The notes below the pieces were generated by a model that was not told the DNA's origin, did no database searches, and saw only the letters and a program-made list of their open reading frames with translations. Below, in pieces: positions 44,683 to 52,813 of a DNA stretch of 64,000 nt. The first letter of the stretch is position 1; each line of letters opens with the position of its first letter. Origin of the DNA: Chitinilyticum piscinae (GTDB taxonomy: Bacteria; Pseudomonadota; Gammaproteobacteria; Burkholderiales; Chitinibacteraceae); NCBI RefSeq assembly GCF_015223195.1, contig NZ_JADFUA010000006.1:1-64000 (forward strand), written 5' to 3'. The position numbers and the translations under genes were made by a program.

Positions 44683-44720
44683 CGCATCCATCCCCCGGTT
44701 ATGCCGACCGGGTGCCTGAT

Positions 44721-44805
44721 GCCGCCATGGTGAAATTGGTAGACACAAGGGACTTAAAATCCCTCGCCTTTTGGTGTGCCGGTTCGACCCCGGCTGGCGG
44801 CACCA
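44721..44805 (+). tRNA. tRNA-Leu (TAA)
   Basis: 85-base class II tRNA with long variable arm. Acceptor GCCGCCA/TGGCGGC pair, anticodon loop CTTAAAA between GGGA and TCCC gives TAA, CCA is encoded. I see no clear promoter between it and the upstream terminator. Confidence 0.95.
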
Positions 44806-44852
44806 ACCTTCGCGGTTCTGGTCTTTCGCAAGGCTGGGCTCCCGTCGTTACA

Positions 44853-45386
44853 TTACATTCCCATCTGGTCGATTCGCGCGCATGCAATGCGCGCCCCCGA
44901 ATTTCCAGCGGGTTGGCTCTTGTAGTCATCCGGATTGGCATGAACGATGAATCCTCGTCCAATAACGCCATTTTCACTGCCGTGCAATGTCAGGCCATGT
45001 GCCATGATGTGCTGGTCGACATTGCCCCTGGCATCTGCCACCAGGTTCGGCAGATCACCTGCATGATGTTCTCCTGCGTGGCTGCCATGCTTGCTGCTGG
45101 CAGGATTGAAGTGACCGCCGGCACTGGTGAAGTCCGCCTTGCTGCAATCGCCCTTTTCATGGACATGGAAGCCGTGTTCGGAGTCGGGCTTAAGGCCGGC
45201 AAGCATCACATGCAGCATTAGCTGACCATCTTTTTCATGCAGCATTACCTTGCCGGAGATGGTTTGTCCTGTGGCCGGTTGCAATTGCGCGATGGCCATC
45301 TCCTTGTTGCCGTGGCTGTTTGGATCATTGGCGCAAGCCCCAAGTGTCAGTGGCAGGAGGAGCATGCAGAGTCGAGTGGGTTTCAT
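44853..45386 (-). CDS. sodC: periplasmic Cu/Zn superoxide dismutase (lipoprotein)
   Basis: A 177-residue SodC with a lipoprotein signal (lipobox LGAC, Cys18). The Cu/Zn ligands lie in HGFHVHEKGDCS, GGHFNP, the His-rich HGSHAGEHHAGDLPNL loop, and HIMAHGLTLH. The conserved disulfide Cys are in KGDCSK and RIACARI. It dismutates superoxide in the periplasm. It converges with tRNA-Leu and appears monocistronic. Confidence 0.95.
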   Translation of the reverse strand: MKPTRLCMLLLPLTLGACANDPNSHGNKEMAIAQLQPATGQTISGKVMLHEKDGQLMLHVMLAGLKPDSEHGFHVHEKGDCSKADFTSAGGHFNPASSKHGSHAGEHHAGDLPNLVADARGNVDQHIMAHGLTLHGSENGVIGRGFIVHANPDDYKSQPAGNSGARIACARIDQMGM

Positions 45387-45564
45387 CAGGGAACTCCAAA
45401 CTAGGGCTGAACGTTAACCTTAGCTGATCTATGGCATTCTTCTAACTATTGATGGTTGTGCTGTGGATGCCTGTTCTTTCGTTGAGACGTCGCAAAACTA
45501 ACTGCTGGCGTCCTTTTCTTACCCTGGAAACCTGATCACTTTCGCACGCTTTTTCACAGCGCAG

Positions 45565-45771
45565 ATGCGCAAGCATGTCAAAGCCATCAGCGATGGCTAT
45601 CAGGCATGGCTGGATCTGTTGCCGCGTGTGCGTAGGGCGGTAGGCAACGGGGATGCGGGTCAACTGAACAAACTCAAGGCCGAGATGAATTCGGTGGAAG
45701 AGGACGTCCGGACTGCGGAGAAGGGTATTTTCGAATTTGCCAGAATCAAGGGCTACAAGGTCGAACAATAA
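45565..45771 (+). CDS. possible small helical protein
   Basis: A 68-residue frame, Lys/Glu-rich and predicted helical (AWLDLLPRVRRAV and GQLNKLKAEMNSVEEDVRTAEKG). The composition looks protein-like, but no convincing ribosome binding site precedes the ATG and I do not recognise it. It may be a real small gene or the remnant of a longer one. A frame on the opposite strand covers the same bases and looks less like protein. Confidence 0.4.
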   Translation: MRKHVKAISDGYQAWLDLLPRVRRAVGNGDAGQLNKLKAEMNSVEEDVRTAEKGIFEFARIKGYKVEQ

Positions 45772-45807
45772 TGGCCAGCAGCCGGGGGGGGCGCTGATCG
45801 GCTTTAT

Positions 45808-45866
45808 ATACTGGTTAGTGTATGGGTTTGTGGAATCCGTTTACAAAAGGCTGCATCCATATACCC
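45808..45866. repeat. intergenic 59-bp repeat, copy E (inverted)
   Basis: Read on the minus strand: GGGTAT ends at 45866, ATACAC at positions 44-49, CAGTAT at 54-59. Its first 22 bases agree with copy K at 18 positions. It directly abuts the inverted-repeat terminator of the alcohol dehydrogenase gene. Confidence 0.75.
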
Positions 45867-45899
45867 ATGACAAAGCCCCGCATTGCGGGGCTTTGTCAT
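45867..45899. terminator. long perfect inverted repeat, terminator of the alcohol dehydrogenase gene
   Basis: ATGACAAAGCCCCGC and GCGGGGCTTTGTCAT pair over 15 bases around a 3-base loop, 12 bases past the stop. The T tract is short. Confidence 0.75.
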
Positions 45900-45911
45900 G
45901 GATGGTGCAAT

Positions 45912-47063
45912 TTACAGCGCCGCGGCAAAAATCGCGCTGATTTCCTCCGCAGTCGCCTGTTTCGGGTTGGTGAAGCCGCAGGCATCTTTCAGTGCGTTTT
46001 CGGTCAGCGTCGGGATGTCTTCGGCCTTGGCGCCCAGTTGCGCCACGCCAGACGGGATGCCGATGTCGGCAGACAGCTTGCGGATGGCCGCAAGGCAGAC
46101 GTCGGCAGCGGCATCATCGCTCAGGCCGTCGACCTTCTCGCCCATCGCCCGGGCCACGTCGCCGAGGCGCTTGGCGGCAACCTGCTTGTTGTAGGCCTGC
46201 ACGTGCGGCAGCAGGATGGCGTTGCACACACCGTGCGGCAGGTCGTAGAAGCCGCCCAACTGATGCGCCATCGCATGCACATACCCCAGCGAGGCGTTAT
46301 TGAAGGCCATCCCGGCGAGGAACTGGGCGTAGGCCATCTGCTCGCGGGCTTCGATGTCGCTGCCATCGGCAACGGCGCGGCGCAGTGACTGGCTGATGAT
46401 TTCAACCGCCTTCAGGGCGCAGGCATCGGTGATCGGTGTGGCAATGGTCGATACATAGGCTTCGACGGCGTGGGTGAGGGCGTCCATGCCGGTGGCGGCC
46501 GTCAATGCGGCGGGTTTTTTCAGCATCAGCTCCGGATCGTTGACCGACAGGATCGGCGTGGTGTGCTTGTCCACAATGGCCATTTTCACGTGACGGCTTT
46601 CATCGGTGATGATGCAGAAGCGGGTCATTTCGCTGGCGGTGCCGGCGGTGGTGTTGATGGCCACCAGCGGCAGCTGCGGCTTGGCGGATTTGTCGACGCC
46701 TTCGTAATCCTTGATGTGGCCACCATTCACGGCGACGAGCGCGATGCCCTTGGCGCAGTCGTGCGGCGAGCCGCCGCCCAGTGAAATCACGAAATCACAG
46801 CCGTTATCCTGCAGCAGTTTGAGGCCTTCGGCCACATTGCCCGTGGTCGGATTGGGCTGAACGCCGTCAAACACGACTGTGCCAACGCCGTACTGGGCCA
46901 GCAGCTCGCTGACTTTCTGCACGATGCCCAGTTGCGCCAGAGGCTTGTCGGTGACGATCAGGGCTTTCTTGAAGCCGTAGGATTGCACTGCTTTGGCGGC
47001 GTCGGTCAGACAGCCGGCACCCATCAGGTTCACGCAGGGGATAAAGAATGCGCTGGTACTCAT
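45912..47063 (-). CDS. iron-containing alcohol dehydrogenase
   Basis: A 383-residue group III alcohol dehydrogenase. It has the NAD-binding [26 protein letters not shown], the iron ligands in [15 protein letters not shown] and in [27 protein letters not shown]. It is close in pattern to AdhB/YiaY enzymes and should oxidise ethanol or a short-chain alcohol with NAD+. It is monocistronic, with 158 bases upstream to the next gene. Confidence 0.94.
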   Translation of the reverse strand: MSTSAFFIPCVNLMGAGCLTDAAKAVQSYGFKKALIVTDKPLAQLGIVQKVSELLAQYGVGTVVFDGVQPNPTTGNVAEGLKLLQDNGCDFVISLGGGSPHDCAKGIALVAVNGGHIKDYEGVDKSAKPQLPLVAINTTAGTASEMTRFCIITDESRHVKMAIVDKHTTPILSVNDPELMLKKPAALTAATGMDALTHAVEAYVSTIATPITDACALKAVEIISQSLRRAVADGSDIEAREQMAYAQFLAGMAFNNASLGYVHAMAHQLGGFYDLPHGVCNAILLPHVQAYNKQVAAKRLGDVARAMGEKVDGLSDDAAADVCLAAIRKLSADIGIPSGVAQLGAKAEDIPTLTENALKDACGFTNPKQATAEEISAIFAAAL

Positions 47064-47221
47064 GGCCTAGCTCCTTGCTTGGGACGGTAAAAAACCAGAA
47101 GCAGGCACGCTACGCCGGGAAGGGTTGTAAGAAATTGATCTGGGTCAGTCGCGCACTCTGGCCCAGTCTGGCCGCGGGATGAAGGGGTTTTTCCTGGGCG
47201 CAAGGCGCTGATTTTCCTTGT

Positions 47222-47872
47222 TTATTTCTTTCTAGGGTCTTTCCCGTAGAGAGGGCGGCTACAGGTCATGACTGCGACAAGGCTGCCCAGGGTGGCCAGC
47301 AGCATGTCCTTGTGCGCATCCCACAGATCGCCTTGCTGGCCGTTGTAGCCTTCGGCTTCGGCAGGAGACAGGGTCAGTGCGATACCCCATTCGAACCACT
47401 CGTAAAACAGACTGCTGACCATGATCCACAGCACGGCCTGCAGCAGGCTGTCCCGCTGGGTACGCCCGCGCTGGCGGAAGAATTCGGCCAGCGGCAGGGT
47501 AAAGCACAGGCCGTAGGCCAGGTGCACCAGCCGGTCGTAGTGATTGCGTGTCCAGCCGAACAGGTGTCGGGTGTCGGTTTGGCAGCAGGCCTGCAGCCAG
47601 CGGTCATAGGGCACATTTGAATAGAGCCAGCGGGCGCCGAAGATGTGCAGCAGCAGGAAGGCCGCGATCAGCAGCGTGCTGCTGCGGCTGAATGCGTACC
47701 GCTTCTGCAGGCCGGCCCAGCTGGCGAGAAATACCGCCGTGAGGATATGCTGCAGCAGTAGTTCATCCGGCCACGGCGCCGCAATGCAGGAAGCGAGCAT
47801 CGCCAGGACCAGCAAGGCAAGCAGGGCACGGAAAGAGCGTGGGCTGAATGAGGTCGTCATGTACGGCAGCAT
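47222..47872 (-). CDS. DUF2238 (YjdF-like) membrane protein
   Basis: A 216-residue protein with six or so membrane helices. The family pattern is visible: HIFGARWLYSNVPYDRW, TRNHYDRLVHLAYGLCFTLP, SSLFYEWFEWGIAL and the QGDLWDAHKDMLLATLGSLVA segment. Function is unknown. Two starts are possible (47872 or 47860); neither has a good ribosome binding site. Confidence 0.85.
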   Translation of the reverse strand: MLPYMTTSFSPRSFRALLALLVLAMLASCIAAPWPDELLLQHILTAVFLASWAGLQKRYAFSRSSTLLIAAFLLLHIFGARWLYSNVPYDRWLQACCQTDTRHLFGWTRNHYDRLVHLAYGLCFTLPLAEFFRQRGRTQRDSLLQAVLWIMVSSLFYEWFEWGIALTLSPAEAEGYNGQQGDLWDAHKDMLLATLGSLVAVMTCSRPLYGKDPRKK

Positions 47873-47942
47873 AAAACGGCGGCGTTCATCCGCCTGTAAG
47901 TACCGGTAGCGCCCGGTAACGGGGTGGCGGCAGAGGTGGGGT

Positions 47943-48296
47943 TTATTGCCCGGGTTCCGCAGCCGGCAGCTGGAAGCTCTGCGGACTGAGGATGTGCACC
48001 AGCTGATTGACGGCGAGAGTGCCGAGCCAGCTCAAGGCCAGCAGGGCCAGCGCCAGCAGCAGCCAGAGGTGGGTCCAGCGAAACAGGCCGATCAGCGTGC
48101 AGATGACAAAGCCCGCGAGCGGCAGCAGGCTGCAGACGAGCGAGCTCCAGCCATACCAGGCAGGCAGGCGGGTATTCATATGCCCCACGCCGATCACGAA
48201 CAGCGTGATGGTCGTGATAAACCAGCCGCCGAACAGGATCAGGATCGTGAGCAGAATGCGTGGCAGCGGAGGCTTTACCAAGGGTTCGGTAGTCAT
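47943..48296 (-). CDS. small membrane protein, unknown
   Basis: A 117-residue protein with three hydrophobic helices (ILLTILILFGGWFITTITLFVIGVG, WSSLVCSLLPLAGFVICTLIGLF and LWLLLALALLALSWLGTLAV). I do not recognise it. The start at 48296 was chosen because the frame continues upstream only as antisense to the helicase gene. It lies 70 bases behind the DUF2238 gene in the opposite order and is divergent from the helicase. Confidence 0.65.
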   Translation of the reverse strand: MTTEPLVKPPLPRILLTILILFGGWFITTITLFVIGVGHMNTRLPAWYGWSSLVCSLLPLAGFVICTLIGLFRWTHLWLLLALALLALSWLGTLAVNQLVHILSPQSFQLPAAEPGQ

Positions 48297-48392
48297 CAGG
48301 TCAGCCTGCAGAAAGATGGTGAGCATACCCAAGCCTGTTGCAGGTCGCCAGCCGCCTCGGGTGAGCAGGGCCACACTGTTGCCACTACCCAT

Positions 48393-48451
48393 GGGTATAT
48401 TGCTGAGATTGAGTTCAAGCAAAGGCTGTATGTCATTACATATAGGTGTAT
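48393..48451. repeat. intergenic 59-bp repeat, copy F
   Basis: GGGTAT at 48393, TTACAT at 48436-48441, GTGTAT at 48446-48451. It lies between the divergent small membrane protein and helicase genes. Confidence 0.7.
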
Positions 48452-48512
48452 CTATGGCGGCACATTCCCGCGGCCGGCTTGCTACAATCGCGGCTGACTT
48501 GTGGATGCCCCG

Positions 48513-50474
48513 ATGACGCTGGACGAGATTTTTGCCGACAATGGCCCCTTTGCCGATGCCTTTCCCGGCTACAAGCTGCGCCAGCCGCAGCTGGAAATGG
48601 CCCAGGCGGTGGCTGACACCATCGAGGAGCGCGGCATCCTGATCGCCGAGGCCGGCACCGGCACCGGCAAGACCTTTGCCTATCTGGTGCCCGCGCTGAT
48701 GTCGGGCGACAAAGTAATTGTTTCCACCGGCACCAAGACGCTGCAGGACCAGCTGTTCGCCCGCGATCTCCCTGCCGTGCGCGATCTGTTGCGCGTGCCG
48801 GTGACCGTGGCGCTGCTGAAGGGGCGCAGCAATTACATCTGTCACTATCATCTGGCGCGCGTGGAAACCGAGGGGCGTTTCCTGCGCCGTGAGGACGCGG
48901 TCGATCTGCAGAAAATCAAGCGCTACGCCAAGCTCAGCAATAGCGGTGACAAGGCCGGCTGTCCCGGCGTCGATGAGAATTCGACCGTCTGGGCGCAGGT
49001 CACCAGCACCCGCGACAACTGTTTGGGTCAGGACTGCCCCAACCACAGCGAGTGTTTCGTCCTCAAGGCCCGCAAGGAGGCGCAGGAAGCCGATGTGGTG
49101 GTGGTCAACCACCATCTGTTTTTTGCCGATGTGTGGCTCAAGGATGAAGGTGCCGGCGAACTGCTGCCGGCGTGCAATACCATCATTTTCGATGAGGCGC
49201 ACCAGCTGCCCGACGTGGCCAGCCTGTTCTTCGGCGAGTCGCTTGCGTCCGGGCAGATCGTCGAGCTGGCGCGCGATGCGCGTGCCGAGGCGATTGTCGT
49301 GGCCAAGGATTTTGTCGCGCTGCCCAGCGCCGCCGAGGAGCTGGAAAAAGCCGTGCGTGACTTGCGGCTGGTGTTCAAGGAACAAACCCGCCAGCCCCAG
49401 CATCAGCTCGACAAGGTCGAGGGTTTTGCCGCCGGGCTGGACAGCTTGCTTGGCAAGCTGGAAGACCTGCACGAATTGCTGGCCAAACAGGCCGAGCGAT
49501 CTGAGTCGCTGCAGAAATGCCAGGAGCGGGCATTCGAGCAGATCCAGCTGATCCGCAACTGGCAGAAAACCGACCGTGACGATTACGTGCACTGGATCGA
49601 TGTCAGCACGCACGGTTTCATGCTGCATGCCACACCACTGAATATTGCCGACCTCTTCAACAAGCAGCTGAAACTCCATCCGCGAGCCTGGATCTTTGCC
49701 TCGGCGACGCTGGCGGTGAACGGGCGCTTCGAGCATTTCAAGCACGAGCTGGGCTTGTGGGATGCACGCGAGGCATGCTGGGACAGCCCGTTTGATTACA
49801 AGCAGCAGGCCGTGCTGTACGTGCCACGCGACATGCCCGAGCCGAATACCCCGGGTTTCACCCCCAAGGTCATCGATAAGGCGTGGCCCTTGCTCAAGCT
49901 TACGCAGGGGCATGCCTTCCTGCTGTTTACTTCCCTGCGTGCGATGCGCGAAGCCCACGATCTGGTCGAGGCGCGCCTGAAGGACGAGGGGCTGGACTGG
50001 CCGCTGCTGCTGCAGGGCAATGGTTCGCGCAGCGAACTGCTGGATACATTCCGCCGCTCGCCGAACGCCATCCTGGTTGCCAGCCAGACTTTCTGGGAAG
50101 GCATCGATGTGAAGGGCGAGCAGCTGTCGCTGGTGGTGATCGACAAGCTGCCCTTTGCCAGCCCCGATGATCCGGTGCTGTCGGCCCGCATCGACAAGGT
50201 GAATGCCAGTGGCCGCAGTGCCTTCATGGATCTGCAGCTGCCACACGCCACGATCACGCTCAAGCAGGGTGCCGGGCGCCTGATACGTGATGAAACCGAC
50301 AACGGCATTCTGATGATTGCGGATAACCGCCTGGTTGATAAACAGTACGGCAAACTGATCTGGAAGAGCCTGCCGCCGATGTATCGCTCGCGCGAGCTGG
50401 ACAATGTACAACGCTTTTTCGAGGTGAAACGCCAGCATGGCCGCCCGCAATCCGAACAAACCCAGGACGAGTAA
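48513..50474 (+). CDS. yoaA: YoaA/DinG-type ATP-dependent DNA helicase with Fe-S cluster
   Basis: A 653-residue superfamily 2, XPD-like helicase. Motif I is EAGTGTGKTFAYL, motif II DEAH (IIFDEAHQLP), late motifs TFWEGIDVKGEQL and QGAGRLIRDETDNG. Cys residues in NYICHYH, AGCPG, DNCLGQDCPNHSEC form the expected 4Fe-4S domain. The N terminus and motif spacing resemble YoaA more than DinG. A GTG at 48501 is an alternative start. It overlaps mltG by 38 bases. Confidence 0.92.
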   Translation: MTLDEIFADNGPFADAFPGYKLRQPQLEMAQAVADTIEERGILIAEAGTGTGKTFAYLVPALMSGDKVIVSTGTKTLQDQLFARDLPAVRDLLRVPVTVALLKGRSNYICHYHLARVETEGRFLRREDAVDLQKIKRYAKLSNSGDKAGCPGVDENSTVWAQVTSTRDNCLGQDCPNHSECFVLKARKEAQEADVVVVNHHLFFADVWLKDEGAGELLPACNTIIFDEAHQLPDVASLFFGESLASGQIVELARDARAEAIVVAKDFVALPSAAEELEKAVRDLRLVFKEQTRQPQHQLDKVEGFAAGLDSLLGKLEDLHELLAKQAERSESLQKCQERAFEQIQLIRNWQKTDRDDYVHWIDVSTHGFMLHATPLNIADLFNKQLKLHPRAWIFASATLAVNGRFEHFKHELGLWDAREACWDSPFDYKQQAVLYVPRDMPEPNTPGFTPKVIDKAWPLLKLTQGHAFLLFTSLRAMREAHDLVEARLKDEGLDWPLLLQGNGSRSELLDTFRRSPNAILVASQTFWEGIDVKGEQLSLVVIDKLPFASPDDPVLSARIDKVNASGRSAFMDLQLPHATITLKQGAGRLIRDETDNGILMIADNRLVDKQYGKLIWKSLPPMYRSRELDNVQRFFEVKRQHGRPQSEQTQDE

Positions 50475-51501
50475 GCCGCGCAGTGCGGCCCCGCCTGCCC
50501 GTGTGCATCCCCTGAGCCGGCTGATGGCGATTGTGCTGGTGGTTTTGCTGCTGGCTGTGGTGGTCGGCGGCGCCGCGTTCTATGCCTGGGCGCAGCGCCC
50601 GCTGACGGTGGCAATTCCGAAGGATTTCGTGCTGCAGCCGGGCAGCCTCAAGAGCGTGGCCGGGCAGCTGGAAGCCCAGCAGGTCATCGACCAACCCGAA
50701 CTTTTCGTCCTGCTCGCACGCCTCACGGGGCAGGCCGGCAGCCTCAAGGCCGGCAGCTATCATCTGTCGCTGGCTCCCAGTCCGCTGGAGCTGCTGGAGA
50801 AAATCGGCAAGGGCGATACCAGCATGGTGCGTGTGGCGCTGGTCGAGGGGCGTAACTGGCGCGAACTGCGCCGGCAGCTTGAAGGCAACCGCGAGCTGAA
50901 ATCCGATATTCGCGGCATGAGCGATGCCGAGATTGCCAAGGCACTGGCTATCGATGCGCCCAGCCTGGAAGGCCAATTTTTCCCCGACACCTATCAGGTC
51001 GACAAGGGCAGCTCGACGCTGGAATTGCTGCGCCGCGCCCATGTGCTGCTGCAGGAAAAGCTCGATGCCGCCTGGGGGGCGCGTGCGCCCGGCCTGCCGC
51101 TGAAGAGTGCGCAGGAAGCCCTGATTCTGGCCTCGCTGATCGAAAAGGAAACTGGCAAGGCCGAAGATCGCCCACTGATCGCCGGTGTGTTCATCAACCG
51201 CCTGAAAACCGGCATGCGTCTGCAGACCGACCCCAGCGTGATCTATGGCGTGGGCGAAGCGTTTGACGGCGACCTGAAGAAAATCCACCTGCAGACCGAT
51301 ACGCCGTGGAACACCTACACCCGTGGCGGCCTGCCACCCACGCCGATTGCCATGGTCGGCGACGCGGCACTGCTGGCTGCCACGCAGCCGGCGCAGACCA
51401 AAGCCTTCTATTTTGTCGCGCGCGGTGACGGCAGCTCGGAATTTTCCGCGACACTGGATGAGCACAATGCGGCGGTGCGGAAATACATTCTGAAGCAGTA
51501 G
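50437..51501 (+). CDS. mltG: endolytic murein transglycosylase MltG
   Basis: A 354-residue inner-membrane lytic transglycosylase. It has a Lys/Arg-rich cytoplasmic N terminus, one membrane helix (about 30-52), a LysM-like subdomain (VLQPGSLKSVAGQLEAQQVI) and the YceG domain with LEGQFFPDTYQV, ASLIEKETGKAEDRPLIAGVFINRL with the catalytic Glu near residue 237, and NTYTRGGLPPTPI. It cuts nascent glycan chains. It overlaps the helicase gene; tmk and holB, frequent followers of mltG, are not here. Confidence 0.94.
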   Translation: MAARNPNKPRTSKPRSAAPPARVHPLSRLMAIVLVVLLLAVVVGGAAFYAWAQRPLTVAIPKDFVLQPGSLKSVAGQLEAQQVIDQPELFVLLARLTGQAGSLKAGSYHLSLAPSPLELLEKIGKGDTSMVRVALVEGRNWRELRRQLEGNRELKSDIRGMSDAEIAKALAIDAPSLEGQFFPDTYQVDKGSSTLELLRRAHVLLQEKLDAAWGARAPGLPLKSAQEALILASLIEKETGKAEDRPLIAGVFINRLKTGMRLQTDPSVIYGVGEAFDGDLKKIHLQTDTPWNTYTRGGLPPTPIAMVGDAALLAATQPAQTKAFYFVARGDGSSEFSATLDEHNAAVRKYILKQ

Positions 51502-51520
51502 TGCTTGCAGGGGGACGGAA

Positions 51521-51871
51521 ATGCCTTTTTTGATCTATCAGACGTTTGCGCTACTGCTGTGTTCTGCCGGACTCAGTTATTGCCGCCAGACGCGTGGCTG
51601 GCTTGCCTACGTGCTGCTGTGCGTGCTTTCGGTGCCGCTGATTTTCGGTGTGGCGATCATGTTTCGCATCAGCACCGTGCTGTATAACTATGGCCCTGAG
51701 TGGGCACGCTGGGTGAGCCCGATCGGCACGCTTTTGGCGCTGCCCTTGATATTCCTGATTTTCAGCGTGCGCAGCCGCCAAGGCGTGGTGCGGGTAATCC
51801 AGCATGGTCTGGCGCTAGGCGTGATCGCTGCTGGTACATGGGTGTGCCGGATCTCCGGGGCCGTAAGTTAG
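51521..51871 (+). CDS. small membrane protein, unknown
   Basis: A 116-residue protein with three or four hydrophobic segments (LIYQTFALLLCSAGLSY, LAYVLLCVLSVPLIFGVAIMF, PIGTLLALPLIFLIFSV and HGLALGVIAAGTWVC). I do not recognise it. GGGGACGG lies upstream. It starts 20 bases after mltG and probably shares its transcript. Confidence 0.65.
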   Translation: MPFLIYQTFALLLCSAGLSYCRQTRGWLAYVLLCVLSVPLIFGVAIMFRISTVLYNYGPEWARWVSPIGTLLALPLIFLIFSVRSRQGVVRVIQHGLALGVIAAGTWVCRISGAVS

Positions 51872-51879
51872 GCCAGCAG

Positions 51880-51916
51880 CACAAACAAAATCGCCACACC
51901 CTGCCGAGGTGTGGCG
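51880..51916 (-). terminator. strong minus-strand terminator in a gene-free region
   Basis: On the minus strand CGCCACACC and GGTGTGGCG form a perfect 9-bp stem with a 7-base loop, followed by ATTTTGTTTG. No minus-strand coding gene ends nearby; the nearest, at 52391, is 475 bases upstream. Confidence 0.75.
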
Positions 51917-52244
51917 CGAAGGAGGAATGATGAAGCTCTTGCAAAAAACGGTACTGCCAACTCCCTGACCAACTGCCTGGGCGGCCGGTCTGACGCGAGG
52001 GTCCCGCCTCGCGCATCGCTGGCTCTGATCCGGATCTGACAGATCATCCCGGAGCGCCCGAGCCGGGGAAGGTGATGCTCTCCCTTGGCGAGCGCTGCTC
52101 GCTCTAGCCTGATTCGGCCGGGGCGTGGTGTCCGGTGCAGCGATGGACGTACTGTAGGTATTCTTCGCTCGCGAACATATACGGCGTTCACCCTAAGGTT
52201 TTAGCTGCGCCACAGCAATGTCATTGGCATTCTGACATTTTCTA
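51917..52244 (-). ncRNA. candidate structured RNA or long 3' UTR ending at the 51880 terminator
   Basis: No credible protein frame exists on either strand across the 519-base space 51872-52390. The minus strand is rich in short hairpins: GCGAGG/CCTCGC, GATCTG/AGATC within a longer CCGG...CCGG stem, and GCGAGC/GCTCGC. It ends in the strong terminator at 51880-51916. This could be an independent RNA or the tail of the long transcript that includes the YnbD-like gene. I compared it from memory with 6S, tmRNA, 4.5S and RNase P RNA and found no match. On the plus strand GGAGG precedes a 12-codon frame (51930-51968) that is probably meaningless. Confidence 0.35.
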
Positions 52245-52303
52245 GGGTATTGCTATGAAGTCACCGATTTAATTGAGTTTTGATTGCATACGTATTGGTG
52301 TAT
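52245..52303. repeat. intergenic 59-bp repeat, copy L
   Basis: GGGTAT at 52245, ATACGT at 52288-52293, GTGTAT at 52298-52303 (same last motif as copy F). It lies in the same gene-free region as the candidate RNA. Confidence 0.7.
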
Positions 52304-52390
52304 ATACGGTGCCGGGTGTAAGTTTTTGCGTCATGCTGCGGTGGCAGGCCGATGAGCGGTTTGCTTTCGGGCGATTTTCGATTTTTTTCG

Positions 52391-52813
52391 CTATTTGAAC
52401 AGCGCCTGCAGCGCATGCAGTGGCAGCAGCAGGGCGGCCAGCCAGCAGGCCAGAGTCAGGGCCGCATAGCGGCGCAGCAGTGCGCGGGTGCCGCCGATTC
52501 GCTCGGCCAGGCTGCGCGGCACGGCAGGGGGCGTACGTCCGAAGACGTGATGCAGGTGCTCATCCAGCCCTGCCAGCGTCACGGCATCCTGCGCAAGCAG
52601 GCGGAAATAGCCGGCATCCAGCCACAGGCGCCAGCCGTGCACCAGCTGCGCCAGGGCAAGCGGCAGCAGCATGAGCCAGCTCCAGCGCGGGGCACCGTCG
52701 GCCAGCAGTCCGGCGCTACACAGCAGCAGCGGGGTAAGCAGCGTGAGCGGGCGAACACTCTCCAGCAGGGCTGCCATCAGCGCGGCGGCTTCGCGCGCAT
52801 TGCGCTCAATCAT
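52391..52813 (-). CDS. small membrane protein behind the YnbD-like gene
   Basis: A 140-residue protein with three or four hydrophobic segments (LTLLTPLLLCSAGLLADG, WSWLMLLPLALAQLVHG, and LTLACWLAALLLPLHALQ at the C terminus). The middle has a soluble helical stretch. I do not recognise it. It overlaps the phosphatase gene by 4 bases (ATGA), so the two products probably work together. It is the last gene of the minus-strand cluster. Confidence 0.7.
   Translation of the reverse strand: MIERNAREAAALMAALLESVRPLTLLTPLLLCSAGLLADGAPRWSWLMLLPLALAQLVHGWRLWLDAGYFRLLAQDAVTLAGLDEHLHHVFGRTPPAVPRSLAERIGGTRALLRRYAALTLACWLAALLLPLHALQALFK

Noticed and set aside
47943-50459. An 838-residue minus-strand open frame
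   Set aside because: Everything upstream of about 48296 is antisense to the clear YoaA/DinG helicase and has shadow-type composition. Only the last 117 codons (47943-48296) are kept as a gene.
51868-52191. A 107-residue minus-strand frame in the gene-free region
   Set aside because: Arg/Pro-rich with no ribosome binding site, and it reads straight through the strong terminator at 51880-51916; more likely noncoding.
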